From an uncultured Oscillospiraceae bacterium (lineage in GTDB: Bacteria > Bacillota > Clostridia > Oscillospirales > Ruminococcaceae), in the NCBI GenBank assembly GCA_900552845.1, contig USBC01000048.1, forward strand, positions 1 to 10,795: a DNA stretch of 10,795 nt, read 5' to 3'. This document shows, in pieces, positions 1-6,466 of the stretch. Within the stretch, counting starts at the first letter, position 1, and the number at the start of each line of letters is the position of its first letter. Below the pieces are notes generated by a model, which was not told where the DNA came from, ran no database searches, and worked only from the letters and a program-made list of their open reading frames with translations. The position numbers and the translations under genes are program-made.

Positions 1-3
1 TGA

Positions 4-363
4 ATGGTTACAAAAGTTGATAGTAAAAAGAGCCGTCTTAGAAGACGGACCAGAGTACGTGGCAAGGTCTACGGCACTGCTGCGCGCCCCAGACTGGCCG
101 TTTTTCGCTCCGCCAACCATATTTATGCTCAGATCATCAATGATGATCTTGGTGTAACTCTGGCTGCTGCTTCCAGCATGGATAAGGGCTTTGACGGCTA
201 CGGCGGCAACAAGGAAGGCGCCCGCAAGGTTGGTCTTGCGATTGCCGAGGCTGCCAAGAAGGCAAACATTGAAGAGGTCGTGTTTGACCGCGGCGGCTTT
301 GTTTATCATGGCCGCGTGGCTGAGCTCGCCGAAGGCGCCCGTGAGGGCGGTCTGAAATTCTAA
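4..363 (+). CDS. rplR: 50S ribosomal protein L18
   Basis: This 119-residue protein is ribosomal protein L18, which binds 5S rRNA and helps attach it to the central protuberance of the large subunit. The sequence shows a very basic N-terminus (KKSRLRRRTRVRGK, about residues 8-21), then the family signatures RPRLAVFRSANHIYAQ (about 28-43) and FDRGGFVYHGRV near residues 94-105, and ends GGLKF as L18 usually does. Length is normal. An in-frame TGA at 1-3 lies directly before the ATG at 4, so no longer start is possible; the ribosome binding site lies outside the window. It precedes rpsE by 16 bases, and by conserved gene order rplF is expected just upstream. The identification is secure. Confidence 0.98.
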   Translation: MVTKVDSKKSRLRRRTRVRGKVYGTAARPRLAVFRSANHIYAQIINDDLGVTLAAASSMDKGFDGYGGNKEGARKVGLAIAEAAKKANIEEVVFDRGGFVYHGRVAELAEGAREGGLKF

Positions 364-364
364 G

Positions 365-373
365 AGAGGAGGG
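365..373 (+). promoter_or_regulatory. Ribosome binding site supporting the TTG start of rpsE
   Basis: AGAGGAGGG lies six bases before a TTG codon at 380. The strong, well-spaced match to the 16S rRNA 3' end, with ARIDASKLDLQEKVV following as expected for S5, supports this TTG as the real start. No ATG lies near the expected start in this frame. Confidence 0.85.
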
Positions 374-379
374 ACACTT

Positions 380-880
380 TTGGCTCGTATTGATGCATCT
401 AAACTGGATCTGCAGGAGAAGGTCGTTCACATCGGACGCGTCTCCAAAACCGTTAAGGGCGGTCGTATCTACAAATTTGCTGCACTGGTAGTCGTGGGTG
501 ACGGTAATGGTACCATTGGTTTTGGTATCGGAAAAGCCGGCGAAGTCCCGGACGCTATCCGCAAGGGCATTGAAGATGCGAAGAAGAACATGGTTAAAGT
601 TTCCCTCAAGGGAACCACCATTCCGCACGAAGTCATCGGCAAATTTGGTGCCGGTGAGGTACTGATGAAGCCCGCTCCCCAGGGTACCGGCGTGATTGCC
701 GGCGGCGCTGTCCGTGCCGTTCTGGAGGTCGCCGGTATCAGCGATATCCGTACCAAGTGCCTGCGTTCCAACAATCCCTGCAACGTTGTTACCGCTACCT
801 TCGAGGGCTTGAAGTCCCTGCGTACCGTAGAGGAAGTTGCGGCGATCCGTGGCAAGGACGCAAAAGAAATTTTGGGTTAA
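380..880 (+). CDS. rpsE: 30S ribosomal protein S5
   Basis: This 166-residue protein is ribosomal protein S5 of the small-subunit body, which takes part in decoding accuracy and in assembly. The N-terminal double-stranded-RNA-binding-like domain covers about residues 10-75: LQEKVVHIGRVSKT, the VKGGR loop at 25-29 (the region where spectinomycin resistance changes are known in other bacteria), then GTIGFGIGKAGEVPDAI at 44-60. The C-terminal domain has the glycine-rich QGTGVIAGGAVRAVLE segment at 101-116. The start codon is TTG, with a strong ribosome binding site six bases upstream. It sits 16 bases after rplR and 14 before rpmD in the usual spc-operon order. Length is typical and nothing is missing. 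Confidence 0.98.
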   Translation: MARIDASKLDLQEKVVHIGRVSKTVKGGRIYKFAALVVVGDGNGTIGFGIGKAGEVPDAIRKGIEDAKKNMVKVSLKGTTIPHEVIGKFGAGEVLMKPAPQGTGVIAGGAVRAVLEVAGISDIRTKCLRSNNPCNVVTATFEGLKSLRTVEEVAAIRGKDAKEILG

Positions 881-894
881 GGAGGTAAGCGAAC

Positions 895-1074
895 ATGGAA
901 AAGACCCTGAAGATCAAGCTGGTAAAGAGCCTGAACGGCCGGCTGGAGAAGCAGATCGCCACCGCTTACTCCCTGGGCCTCAAAAAGATCGGTCAGACCA
1001 CGGAGCAGCCCGATAACGCTGCCACCCGCGGTAAGATCAAGACCATTTCTCACCTGATTGAGGTAACCGAATAA
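895..1074 (+). CDS. rpmD: 50S ribosomal protein L30
   Basis: This 59-residue gene encodes ribosomal protein L30, a small bacterial large-subunit protein. Translation from the ATG at 895 begins MEKTLKIKLVKSLNGR and continues KQIATAYSLGLKKIGQTTEQPDN in register; the conserved core is the basic KSLNGR loop, the SLGLKKIGQTTEQPDN segment (about 27-41) and the closing GKIKTISHLIEV strand. GGAGG follows directly after the rpsE stop and lies 9 bases before the ATG, so rpsE and rpmD are probably translated together. The position between rpsE and rplO is the standard one. L30 is absent from some bacterial lineages, so its presence is a mild taxonomic clue. Confidence 0.97.
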   Translation: MEKTLKIKLVKSLNGRLEKQIATAYSLGLKKIGQTTEQPDNAATRGKIKTISHLIEVTE

Positions 1075-1093
1075 GCAAGGAGGTGCAGCTATT

Positions 1094-1534
1094 ATGAAAC
1101 TGAATGAGCTTTCTCCGGCTGCCGGCAGCACCCATAAGGGCTACCGTGTAGGTCGCGGTGCCGGTTCCGGCAACGGCAAGACCGCCGGCAAAGGTCATAA
1201 GGGACAGAACGCCCGCAGCGGCGGCGGTGTACGCCCCGGCTTTGAAGGCGGTCAGATGCCCCTGCAGAGACGTATTCCCAAGCGCGGCTTTAAGAACATC
1301 TTTGCCACCAAGTACGCCAGCGTGAATGTTGAGGTCCTTGCCCGTTTTGAAGATGGTACCGTGGTAGACACCAAGGCGCTGCAAGATGCAGGTATTGTAA
1401 AGAAGACCTACGACGGCGTGAAGTTCCTGGGTCGCGGCGAGGTGACCAAGAAGCTGACCGTTAAAGCAGCCGCTTTCTCCGAAGGTGCTAAGAGCAAAAT
1501 TGAGGCAGCCGGCGGAAAGGCAGAGGTGGTATAA
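1094..1534 (+). CDS. rplO: 50S ribosomal protein L15
   Basis: This 146-residue protein is ribosomal protein L15, an assembly protein of the large subunit. The N-terminal part is the long glycine- and basic-rich extension that threads into 23S rRNA: GRGAGSGNGKTAGKGHKGQ at about 20-38 and RSGGGVRPGFEGGQMP at 41-56, followed by QRRIPKRGF (58-66). The C-terminal globular domain includes VKFLGRGEVTKKLTVKA near residues 113-130. Length and ending (GGKAEVV) are normal. AAGGAGGTG precedes the ATG by a standard distance. The TAA stop overlaps the secY ATG by one base (TAATG at 1532-1536), which suggests termination-reinitiation coupling to secY. Confidence 0.98.
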   Translation: MKLNELSPAAGSTHKGYRVGRGAGSGNGKTAGKGHKGQNARSGGGVRPGFEGGQMPLQRRIPKRGFKNIFATKYASVNVEVLARFEDGTVVDTKALQDAGIVKKTYDGVKFLGRGEVTKKLTVKAAAFSEGAKSKIEAAGGKAEVV

Positions 1535-2838
1535 TGTTCCAGACATTACGGAACGCATGGAAAATTGAGGATCTCCGCAAGAAGCTCCTGTTTACCCTGC
1601 TGATTCTGGTAATCGTGCGGCTTGGCTGTGCCATTCCCGTACCGTTTCTGGATCCCAGCCGACTGCAGGAGATGCTGGACAGCACACAGGGCAACCTTTT
1701 GGGGTACCTGAACCTGCTGACCGGTGGTGCCTTTGCTGAGGCAACCCTCTTTGCTCTGGGCGTATCACCCTATATTACGGCTTCCATCGTTATTCAGCTG
1801 CTGACCGTTGCGATCCCCTCTTTGGAGCGCATGGCAAAGGAAGGCCCTGATGGACAGAAAAAGCTGAAGAAAATTACCCGTTATTCAACCATCGGTCTGG
1901 CGGTGCTTCAGGCGTATGCCTATTACACCCTGCTGCGCAGCAGCCAGTTCAACGCAGTGAAATACACCTCCGGCGCTGCCGGCTGGATCAGCGGAATTGC
2001 CATTGTACTGGCATTCTCCGCCGGCGCCATGCTGGTTGTGTGGCTGGGCGAGCGCATTGATGAAAAGGGAATCGGCAACGGTATCTCCCTGATCCTGTTC
2101 GCAGGCATCGTGGCGCGGATCCCCAGCCTCATCACCCGTTTGATCGGCTACATCAAGCTGGGCGAATTCTTCCCCAGATACTATGTGCTGGTTCCGCTGG
2201 TTGTGATCCTCTTCATTGCGATGATTGCTTTCATCGTACTGATGAACGGCGCAGAGCGCCGTATTCCCGTACAGTATGCCAAGCGTATCGTGGGTCGTAA
2301 GCAGTATGGCGGTCAGAACACCTACATGCCCATCAAGGTAAACATGAGCGGCGTTCTCCCCATCATCTTCGCCTCCACCTTCCTTGCCATTCCCGGTACC
2401 ATTGTCGGTTTTGTAGATCCCAATGCGGAGGGCGGCTTTGCAAAGTTCATCTCCAATGTATTCTCTACCGACAGCATTTGGTATGCGGTCCTGTACTTTG
2501 TTCTCATCATCCTGTTCAACTATTTCTATATCGCGATTCAGTATAATCCCATTGAAATGGCAAACAACATTCGCAAGAATAACGGCGCCATTCCCGGTAT
2601 CCGTCCCGGAAAGCCCACCTCTGATTTTATCAGCCGTATCATTTCCAAGACGACCCTGACCGGCGCACTGATGCTTGCTGCCATCGCTATCCTGCCCATT
2701 ATTCTGGGTGCTGTAGCGAAGATGAACATTTCCATGGGCGGTACTTCCATCATCATCGTGGTAGGTGTTGCGCTGGATACGGCCCGCAGTCTGGAATCTC
2801 AGATGATGATGCGCCACTATAAGGGCTTTTTGGAATAA
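1534..2838 (+). CDS. secY: Preprotein translocase subunit SecY
   Basis: This 434-residue integral membrane protein is the channel-forming subunit of the Sec translocon, which with SecE and SecG moves unfolded preproteins across, and inserts proteins into, the cytoplasmic membrane. About ten hydrophobic membrane segments are visible, the first at about residues 18-34. Two family signatures are intact: GVSPYITASIVIQLL at 76-90 and GERIDEKGIGNGISLI at 172-187. The cytoplasmic loop with RRIPVQYAKRIVGR (242-255), which contacts SecA and the ribosome, and NNIRKNNGAIPGIRPGKPT (344-362) are also present. The start overlaps the rplO stop by one base, with AGAGGTGG inside the end of rplO as ribosome binding site. 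Length is typical. adk follows after 24 bases. Confidence 0.98.
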   Translation: MFQTLRNAWKIEDLRKKLLFTLLILVIVRLGCAIPVPFLDPSRLQEMLDSTQGNLLGYLNLLTGGAFAEATLFALGVSPYITASIVIQLLTVAIPSLERMAKEGPDGQKKLKKITRYSTIGLAVLQAYAYYTLLRSSQFNAVKYTSGAAGWISGIAIVLAFSAGAMLVVWLGERIDEKGIGNGISLILFAGIVARIPSLITRLIGYIKLGEFFPRYYVLVPLVVILFIAMIAFIVLMNGAERRIPVQYAKRIVGRKQYGGQNTYMPIKVNMSGVLPIIFASTFLAIPGTIVGFVDPNAEGGFAKFISNVFSTDSIWYAVLYFVLIILFNYFYIAIQYNPIEMANNIRKNNGAIPGIRPGKPTSDFISRIISKTTLTGALMLAAIAILPIILGAVAKMNISMGGTSIIIVVGVALDTARSLESQMMMRHYKGFLE

Positions 2839-2862
2839 GCCCCGATAAGAGGAAACAGAATC

Positions 2863-3498
2863 ATGATGAAACTGATTATGTTTGGCCCTCCCGGAGCAGG
2901 CAAGGGTACCCAGGCGGATCTCCTGTGCCGCCGCTACGGGATCAAAAAGATCTCCTCCGGAGACGCGCTGCGTGATGTGATCCGCAGCGGCTCCGAGCTG
3001 GGAGAGCAGGTAAAAGCCCTGATGGACGAAGGAAAATTTGTGCCCGATGAGATCGTGACCGAGATTATCCGGGATCGGATCAATTCCCCCGACTGCGCCA
3101 ACGGCTTTATCCTGGACGGTTTCCCCCGAAACCTGAAACAGGCAGAGGAGCTGGTGGGCATGGGCGTCAGAGTAAATAAAGCCCTGCTGATCAATGTACC
3201 GGACGAGGTACTGGTAGACCGTGTGCAGGGGCGTGTGATGTGCGACAAGTGCGGCGCCAGCTTTCACTTGAAGAACAATCCGCCTGCTGTAGAGGGAGTT
3301 TGCGACAAGTGCGGCGGGCATTTGCAGGCACGCCACGATGATCGTCCCGAAACAGTGCGCGCCCGCCTGAAGGTTTACCACGAGCAGACCGACCCTGTGG
3401 TGGATTTCTACCGCGACCGCGGCGTTCTTTCGGAAATCGACGGAACCGCCAGCATTGAAGCTGCCGCTGAAGAAATCCTGAAAATACTGGAGGGATAA
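2863..3498 (+). CDS. adk: Adenylate kinase, zinc-binding LID form
   Basis: This 211-residue cytosolic enzyme interconverts ATP + AMP and two ADP. The P-loop GPPGAGKGT is at residues 8-16, the AMP-binding segment with SSGDALRDVI at 31-40, and the conserved DGFPRN at 85-90. The long LID domain carries four cysteines in two CxxC pairs (C127/C130 and C147/C150), the structural zinc site known from Gram-positive adenylate kinases. The DDRPETVRARL motif with catalytic arginines follows at 159-169. Two ATG codons stand in tandem (2863 and 2866); the upstream one is better spaced from AGAGGA near 2848-2853, but either is possible. It lies between secY and map as in many Firmicutes; map begins four bases after its stop. 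Confidence 0.97.
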   Translation: MMKLIMFGPPGAGKGTQADLLCRRYGIKKISSGDALRDVIRSGSELGEQVKALMDEGKFVPDEIVTEIIRDRINSPDCANGFILDGFPRNLKQAEELVGMGVRVNKALLINVPDEVLVDRVQGRVMCDKCGASFHLKNNPPAVEGVCDKCGGHLQARHDDRPETVRARLKVYHEQTDPVVDFYRDRGVLSEIDGTASIEAAAEEILKILEG

Positions 3499-3502
3499 CG
3501 CT

Positions 3503-4252
3503 GTGATCGTACTGAAGAATTCCAAGGAGCTGGCGCTGATGAAGCAAGCCGGCAAGATCACGGCAGAAGCCCTTTGGGCAGGTGTGCGGGCGTGCAAGCC
3601 CGGCACTACCACCTGGGAGATCAACCGTGTGGTGCATGAGACGATTACTTCCCGCGGGGCGACCCCTTCCTTTTTGGGACTGTACGGCTTTCCGGCAGCG
3701 GCGTGCATCAGCGTCAATGAGGAGCTGATTCACGGGATACCGGATAAGAAGCATGTCATCAAGGAGGGCGACATCGTAAGCATCGATGTGGGCGCCTGCA
3801 TCGACGGCTATCACGGAGACTCCGCATATACCGTCGGTGTGGGTGAGATCGCACCCGAAACCAAACAACTGCTGGAGGTCACCCAAGAGTGCCTGAACCG
3901 CGGTATTGCGGCGGCGCTGAAGGGAAACCGTTTGGGCGATATCGGCTCGGCGGTGCAGACCTATGCCGAGAGCTATGGCTACGGTGTGGTACGCGAATAT
4001 GTGGGCCACGGCGTAGGGCGCAAGATGCATGAGGACCCCGAAGTGCCGAACTACGGCCACCCGGGGCGCGGCGTGCGGCTGGCGTCCGGAATGACCATAG
4101 CGATAGAACCTATGATAAACCTGAAGGGCGAGGGCGTATATACCCTTGACAACGACTGGACAGTCGTAACGGAAAGCGGCAGCCCCTCAGCCCACTTTGA
4201 GCATACCATTGCCATTACCGATAACGGCCCCGTGATACTGACGAAGCTGTGA
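3503..4252 (+). CDS. map: Type I methionine aminopeptidase
   Basis: This 249-residue cytosolic metalloenzyme removes the initiator methionine from nascent proteins after deformylation. The pita-bread-fold ligands are in place: D95 in SIDVGA, D106 in YHGDSA, H169 in GHGVGRKMHEDP, E202 in IEPM and E233 in HFEHT. The substrate-site histidines H77 (ELIHGIPD) and H176 are present too. There is no N-terminal zinc-finger or SH3-type extension, so this is the short bacterial type Ia form at usual length. The start codon is GTG at 3503 with GGAGGG at 3489-3494; it yields the standard opening MIVLKNSKELALMKQAG. It follows adk by four bases, an arrangement common in this operon. Confidence 0.97.
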   Translation: MIVLKNSKELALMKQAGKITAEALWAGVRACKPGTTTWEINRVVHETITSRGATPSFLGLYGFPAAACISVNEELIHGIPDKKHVIKEGDIVSIDVGACIDGYHGDSAYTVGVGEIAPETKQLLEVTQECLNRGIAAALKGNRLGDIGSAVQTYAESYGYGVVREYVGHGVGRKMHEDPEVPNYGHPGRGVRLASGMTIAIEPMINLKGEGVYTLDNDWTVVTESGSPSAHFEHTIAITDNGPVILTKL

Positions 4253-4255
4253 CGC

Positions 4256-4262
4256 GGGAGGG
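4256..4262 (+). promoter_or_regulatory. Ribosome binding site selecting the start of the KOW gene
   Basis: GGGAGGG lies seven bases before the ATG at 4270. An alternative in-frame GTG at 4249 overlaps the map stop codon but has no comparable site upstream, so the ATG at 4270 is preferred. Confidence 0.7.
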
Positions 4263-4269
4263 CGATGAG

Positions 4270-4530
4270 ATGCCGGAGAAAGGAAGTGTGGTGCTTGCCA
4301 CCGCCGGACGGGACGCCGGAAGGCTCTTTGTACTGCTGGAAAGCAGTGACGGAGAATACCTGCTGGCAGACGGACGGACGCGGCGGCTGAGCCACCCCAA
4401 ACGCAAGAACCCCCGCCATGTGCAGATGACAGCCCTGCGGCTGACCCCGCAGCAGTACGCTGCTGACGGACGGCTGAGACGCGCGCTGGCAGAGGCGGCA
4501 CATAGGATCAACGACACCCAACCAGAATGA
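4270..4530 (+). CDS. KOW-domain RNA-binding protein (YbzG / L14e-like)
   Basis: This predicted 86-residue basic protein has a KOW motif at its N-terminus: KGSVVLATAGRDAGRLFVLLE (residues 4-24), a glycine-turn beta structure used by ribosomal and transcription-elongation proteins to bind RNA. A basic stretch follows (GRTRRLSHPKRKNPRH, about 36-51), then a likely helical tail. Firmicutes carry a similar small KOW protein, related to eukaryotic/archaeal L14e, between map and infA (YbzG in Bacillus subtilis); its role is not established. Position and sequence both fit. Its arginine codons are unlike its neighbours: none of twelve is CGT and six are CGG. The stop lies 20 bases before infA. RNA binding is inferred from the motif alone. 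Confidence 0.85.
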   Translation: MPEKGSVVLATAGRDAGRLFVLLESSDGEYLLADGRTRRLSHPKRKNPRHVQMTALRLTPQQYAADGRLRRALAEAAHRINDTQPE

Positions 4531-4533
4531 TGA

Positions 4534-4540
4534 GGGAGGT
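4534..4540 (+). promoter_or_regulatory. Ribosome binding site selecting the infA start
   Basis: GGGAGGT is ten bases before the ATG at 4551. Two in-frame ATG codons at 4527 and 4530 lie upstream of this site and would add eight residues, but they lack a site of their own. The ATG at 4551 gives exactly the 72 residues usual for IF-1. Confidence 0.85.
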
Positions 4541-4550
4541 AAACGCTCAC

Positions 4551-4769
4551 ATGTCCAAGCAAGATGTCATTGAGATCGAGGGCGAGGTAGTGGAAGCACT
4601 GCCCAATGCCCAGTTCCAGGTACGGCTGCCCAGCGGTCATGTGATCCTGGCACACATCTCCGGCAAGCTGCGCATGAATTACATTCGCATTTTGCCCGGC
4701 GATAAGGTAACTGTGGAGATCTCTCCCTACGATCTCACCAAGGGGCGCATCACCTGGCGCTCCAAGTAA
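4551..4769 (+). CDS. infA: Translation initiation factor IF-1
   Basis: This 72-residue protein is IF-1, a single OB-fold factor that binds the A site of the 30S subunit and helps IF-2 and IF-3 select the initiator tRNA. The full family pattern is visible: SKQDVIEIEGEVVEALPNA, then FQVRLPSGHVILAHISGKLRMN (residues 23-44), YIRILPGDKVTVEISPYDL and the ending KGRITWRSK. The chosen start gives the standard length; the longer reading from 4527 is unlikely. The gene sits between the KOW gene and rpmJ, the regular Firmicutes arrangement, with a 55-base gap to rpmJ holding a small hairpin. Confidence 0.98.
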   Translation: MSKQDVIEIEGEVVEALPNAQFQVRLPSGHVILAHISGKLRMNYIRILPGDKVTVEISPYDLTKGRITWRSK

Positions 4770-4783
4770 GTAAAAAGCAAGCG

Positions 4784-4802
4784 GCACGGCGATAAACCGT
4801 GC
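4784..4802 (+). other. Small intergenic hairpin between infA and rpmJ
   Basis: GCACGG (4784-4789) and CCGTGC (4797-4802) form a perfect six-base-pair stem around a seven-base loop, in the 55-base infA-rpmJ gap. The next bases are AGAACAAAAGG, with no run of T, so it is not an intrinsic terminator. It stands 8 bases before AAAGGAGG of rpmJ. It could be an RNA processing or stability element or simply chance; nothing in the sequence decides this. Confidence 0.4.
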
Positions 4803-4824
4803 AGAACAAAAGGAGGTAAATATC

Positions 4825-4938
4825 ATGAAAGTAAGACCTTCTGTAAAGCCGATGTGCGAAAAGTGCAAGATTATTAAGCGGAAAGGCCGCATTATGGTCA
4901 TCTGCGATAATCCCAAGCATAAGCAGCGTCAGGGCTAA
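4825..4938 (+). CDS. rpmJ: 50S ribosomal protein L36, zinc-binding form
   Basis: This 37-residue protein is L36, the smallest large-subunit ribosomal protein. It reads MKVRPSVKPMCEKCKIIKRK and continues GRIMVICDNPKHKQRQG. The zinc ligands C11, C14, C27 and H32 are all present, so this is the zinc-binding (C+) type, not the zinc-free paralogue some bacteria induce under zinc starvation. AAAAGGAGG precedes the ATG at a good distance. It lies between infA and rpsM, its usual place; rpsM follows after 28 bases. Confidence 0.98.
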   Translation: MKVRPSVKPMCEKCKIIKRKGRIMVICDNPKHKQRQG

Positions 4939-4966
4939 GAGTAACGAAACGGAGGTGTACTAAAGA

Positions 4967-5335
4967 ATGGCAAGAATTGCTGGTGTAGACCTGCCTCGTG
5001 AAAAGCGGGTCGAGATCGCACTCACCTATATCTACGGCATCGGCCGTAAGACTGCCAACGACATTCTGGCTGCCACCGGCGTCAATCCCGACACCCGTGT
5101 GAAGGATATGACCGAGGAGGACGAAGCCAAGATCCGTGAGTATATCGACCACCACCTGATCGTCGAGGGCGACAAGCGCCGCGATGTGGCGCTGAACATC
5201 AAGCGTCTGGTGGAGATCGGCTGCTATCGCGGCGTTCGCCACAGAAAGGGACTGCCTGTACGCGGTCAGCGCACCAAGACCAATGCGCGCACCCGTAAAG
5301 GCCCCGCCAAGACCATTGCGAATAAGAAGAAGTAA
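4967..5335 (+). CDS. rpsM: 30S ribosomal protein S13
   Basis: This 122-residue protein is S13 of the small-subunit head, which contacts the P-site tRNA and forms intersubunit bridges with the large subunit. The sequence shows the standard opening MARIAGVDLPREKRVEIALT, the helix-turn segment YIYGIGRKTANDIL (21-34), the CYRGVRHRKGLPVRGQRT block (about 86-103) and the lysine-rich tail (GPAKTIANKKK). Length is normal. ACGGAGGTG lies before the ATG. It begins the alpha-operon gene block rpsM-rpsK-rpsD-rpoA-rplQ, here continuous with the spc block and with no visible promoter between them. Arginines use mainly CGC and CGT (13 of 16), as expected of a highly expressed gene. Confidence 0.98.
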   Translation: MARIAGVDLPREKRVEIALTYIYGIGRKTANDILAATGVNPDTRVKDMTEEDEAKIREYIDHHLIVEGDKRRDVALNIKRLVEIGCYRGVRHRKGLPVRGQRTKTNARTRKGPAKTIANKKK

Positions 5336-5350
5336 GGAGGGAAATCGAAT

Positions 5351-5752
5351 ATGGCTAAACAGGTAGCGAAAAAGGCTGTGATCCGCCGTCGTCGTGAGAA
5401 GAAGAATATCGAGCGCGGCGCCGCCCATATCCAGTCCAGCTTCAATAATACCATCGTCACTCTGACCGATACGCAGGGCAACGCACTGTCCTGGGCTTCC
5501 GCAGGCGGCCTCGGTTTCCGCGGCTCCCGTAAGTCCACTCCCTTTGCTGCCCAGACTGCCGCTGAGGTGGCTGCCAAGGCTGCTATGGAGCACGGTCTGA
5601 AGAGCGTAGAGGTTTATGTAAAGGGCCCCGGTCAAGGCCGTGAAGCCGCGATCCGCGCGCTGCAGGCTGCCGGTCTGGAGGTCACCATGATCAAGGACGT
5701 CACCCCCATTCCCCACAATGGCTGCCGTCCGCCCAAGAGAAGACGCGTATAA
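5351..5752 (+). CDS. rpsK: 30S ribosomal protein S11
   Basis: This 133-residue protein is S11 of the small-subunit platform, near the mRNA exit and the 16S rRNA 3' end. Diagnostic stretches are the basic N-terminus (KKAVIRRRREKKNIERG), AHIQSSFNNTIVTLTDTQGN (about 26-45), SAGGLGFRGSRKSTPFAAQ (about 50-68), VKGPGQGREAAIRAL and the ending TPIPHNGCRPPKRRRV. Length is normal or slightly long. AAGGAGGG directly follows the rpsM stop and lies 10 bases before the ATG, so the two genes are closely coupled. rpsD begins 15 bases after the stop. Confidence 0.98.
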   Translation: MAKQVAKKAVIRRRREKKNIERGAAHIQSSFNNTIVTLTDTQGNALSWASAGGLGFRGSRKSTPFAAQTAAEVAAKAAMEHGLKSVEVYVKGPGQGREAAIRALQAAGLEVTMIKDVTPIPHNGCRPPKRRRV

Positions 5753-5767
5753 TAGGAGGAAAAAAAG

Positions 5768-6394
5768 ATGGCAAGATATACAGGTCCTGTATGCAGACTT
5801 TGCCGTCGTGAGGGCAAAAAGCTGTTCCTGAAAGGCGACAGATGCTACTCCGATAAGTGCGCCGTAGGCCGCAGACAGTCGGTTCCCGGTCAGCACGGCA
5901 AGTCCCGCAAGAAGGTTTCTGAGTATGGCACGCAGCTGCGCGCCAAGCAGACCGCCCGTCGCTACTATGGCGTTATGGAAAACCAGATGCTGAAGTACTT
6001 CGACATGGCGGAGCGTATGCCCGGTAAGACCGGCGAAAATCTGCTGAGCATTCTGGAGCGCAGACTGGATAACGTGGTTTATCGTCTGGGCTTTGCCGCT
6101 TCCCGCAAGGAAGCCCGTCAGCTTGTCCGTCACGGTCATTACATCCTGAACGGCAAGAAGGCGAATATCCCCTCTATCCTGGTGAAGATGGGTGATGTTA
6201 TTTCCGTTGCTGAGAGCAGCCGCAACTCCGACAAGATCAAGCTTGTTACCGAGGCTAACGCTTCCCGTCCTGTTCCCCAGTGGCTGGATGCTGACAAGAA
6301 CCAGCTGACCGCTAAGGTTGTCCGCCTGCCCGCCCGTGAGGACGTTGACATGGACATCGAAGAGCAGCAGATCGTTGAGTTCTACAGCAAATAA
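5768..6394 (+). CDS. rpsD: 30S ribosomal protein S4, zinc-binding form
   Basis: This 208-residue protein is S4, a primary 16S rRNA binding protein that nucleates small-subunit assembly. The N-terminal arm carries four cysteines, C9, C12, C26 and C31 (VCRLCRREG, then DRCYSDKCAVGRR), the zinc-binding type; the B. subtilis protein lacks them. The S4 RNA-binding domain runs from about residue 98 to 160 (RRLDNVVYRLGFAASRKEAR, then VRHGHYILNG). A GGAGG site precedes the ATG. Its place between rpsK and rpoA is the clostridial and enterobacterial order; in B. subtilis rpsD lies elsewhere. In E. coli S4 represses this operon by binding mRNA; no such site could be recognised here. A 72-base gap separates it from rpoA. 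Confidence 0.98.
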   Translation: MARYTGPVCRLCRREGKKLFLKGDRCYSDKCAVGRRQSVPGQHGKSRKKVSEYGTQLRAKQTARRYYGVMENQMLKYFDMAERMPGKTGENLLSILERRLDNVVYRLGFAASRKEARQLVRHGHYILNGKKANIPSILVKMGDVISVAESSRNSDKIKLVTEANASRPVPQWLDADKNQLTAKVVRLPAREDVDMDIEEQQIVEFYSK

Positions 6395-6466
6395 TGCTTG
6401 ACCCGACGAACAATGTCAGTTTGGGAAGGTACAGTACGCTAAAAGCTGAATCAAGGAGGGAAATGA

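Noticed and set aside
1885..3717. A 610-codon open frame on the - strand opposite secY, adk and map
   Set aside because: It lies entirely opposite three certain genes, has no ribosome binding site or recognisable domain, and its low-complexity, His/Gly/Ala-rich translation is what the reverse complement of codon-biased coding sequence gives.
4898..6139. A 413-codon open frame on the - strand opposite rpmJ, rpsM, rpsK and rpsD
   Set aside because: It is fully antisense to conserved ribosomal protein genes, with no promoter, ribosome binding site or family match; codon bias of the + strand explains the absence of stops.
6395..6466. Possible internal promoter or S4-binding leader before rpoA (TTGACC at 6398-6403)
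   Set aside because: No acceptable -10 box lies 16-18 bases downstream (the bases there are TTGGGA), and only weak short dyads are present. The 72-base gap is left without a call apart from the rpoA ribosome binding site.
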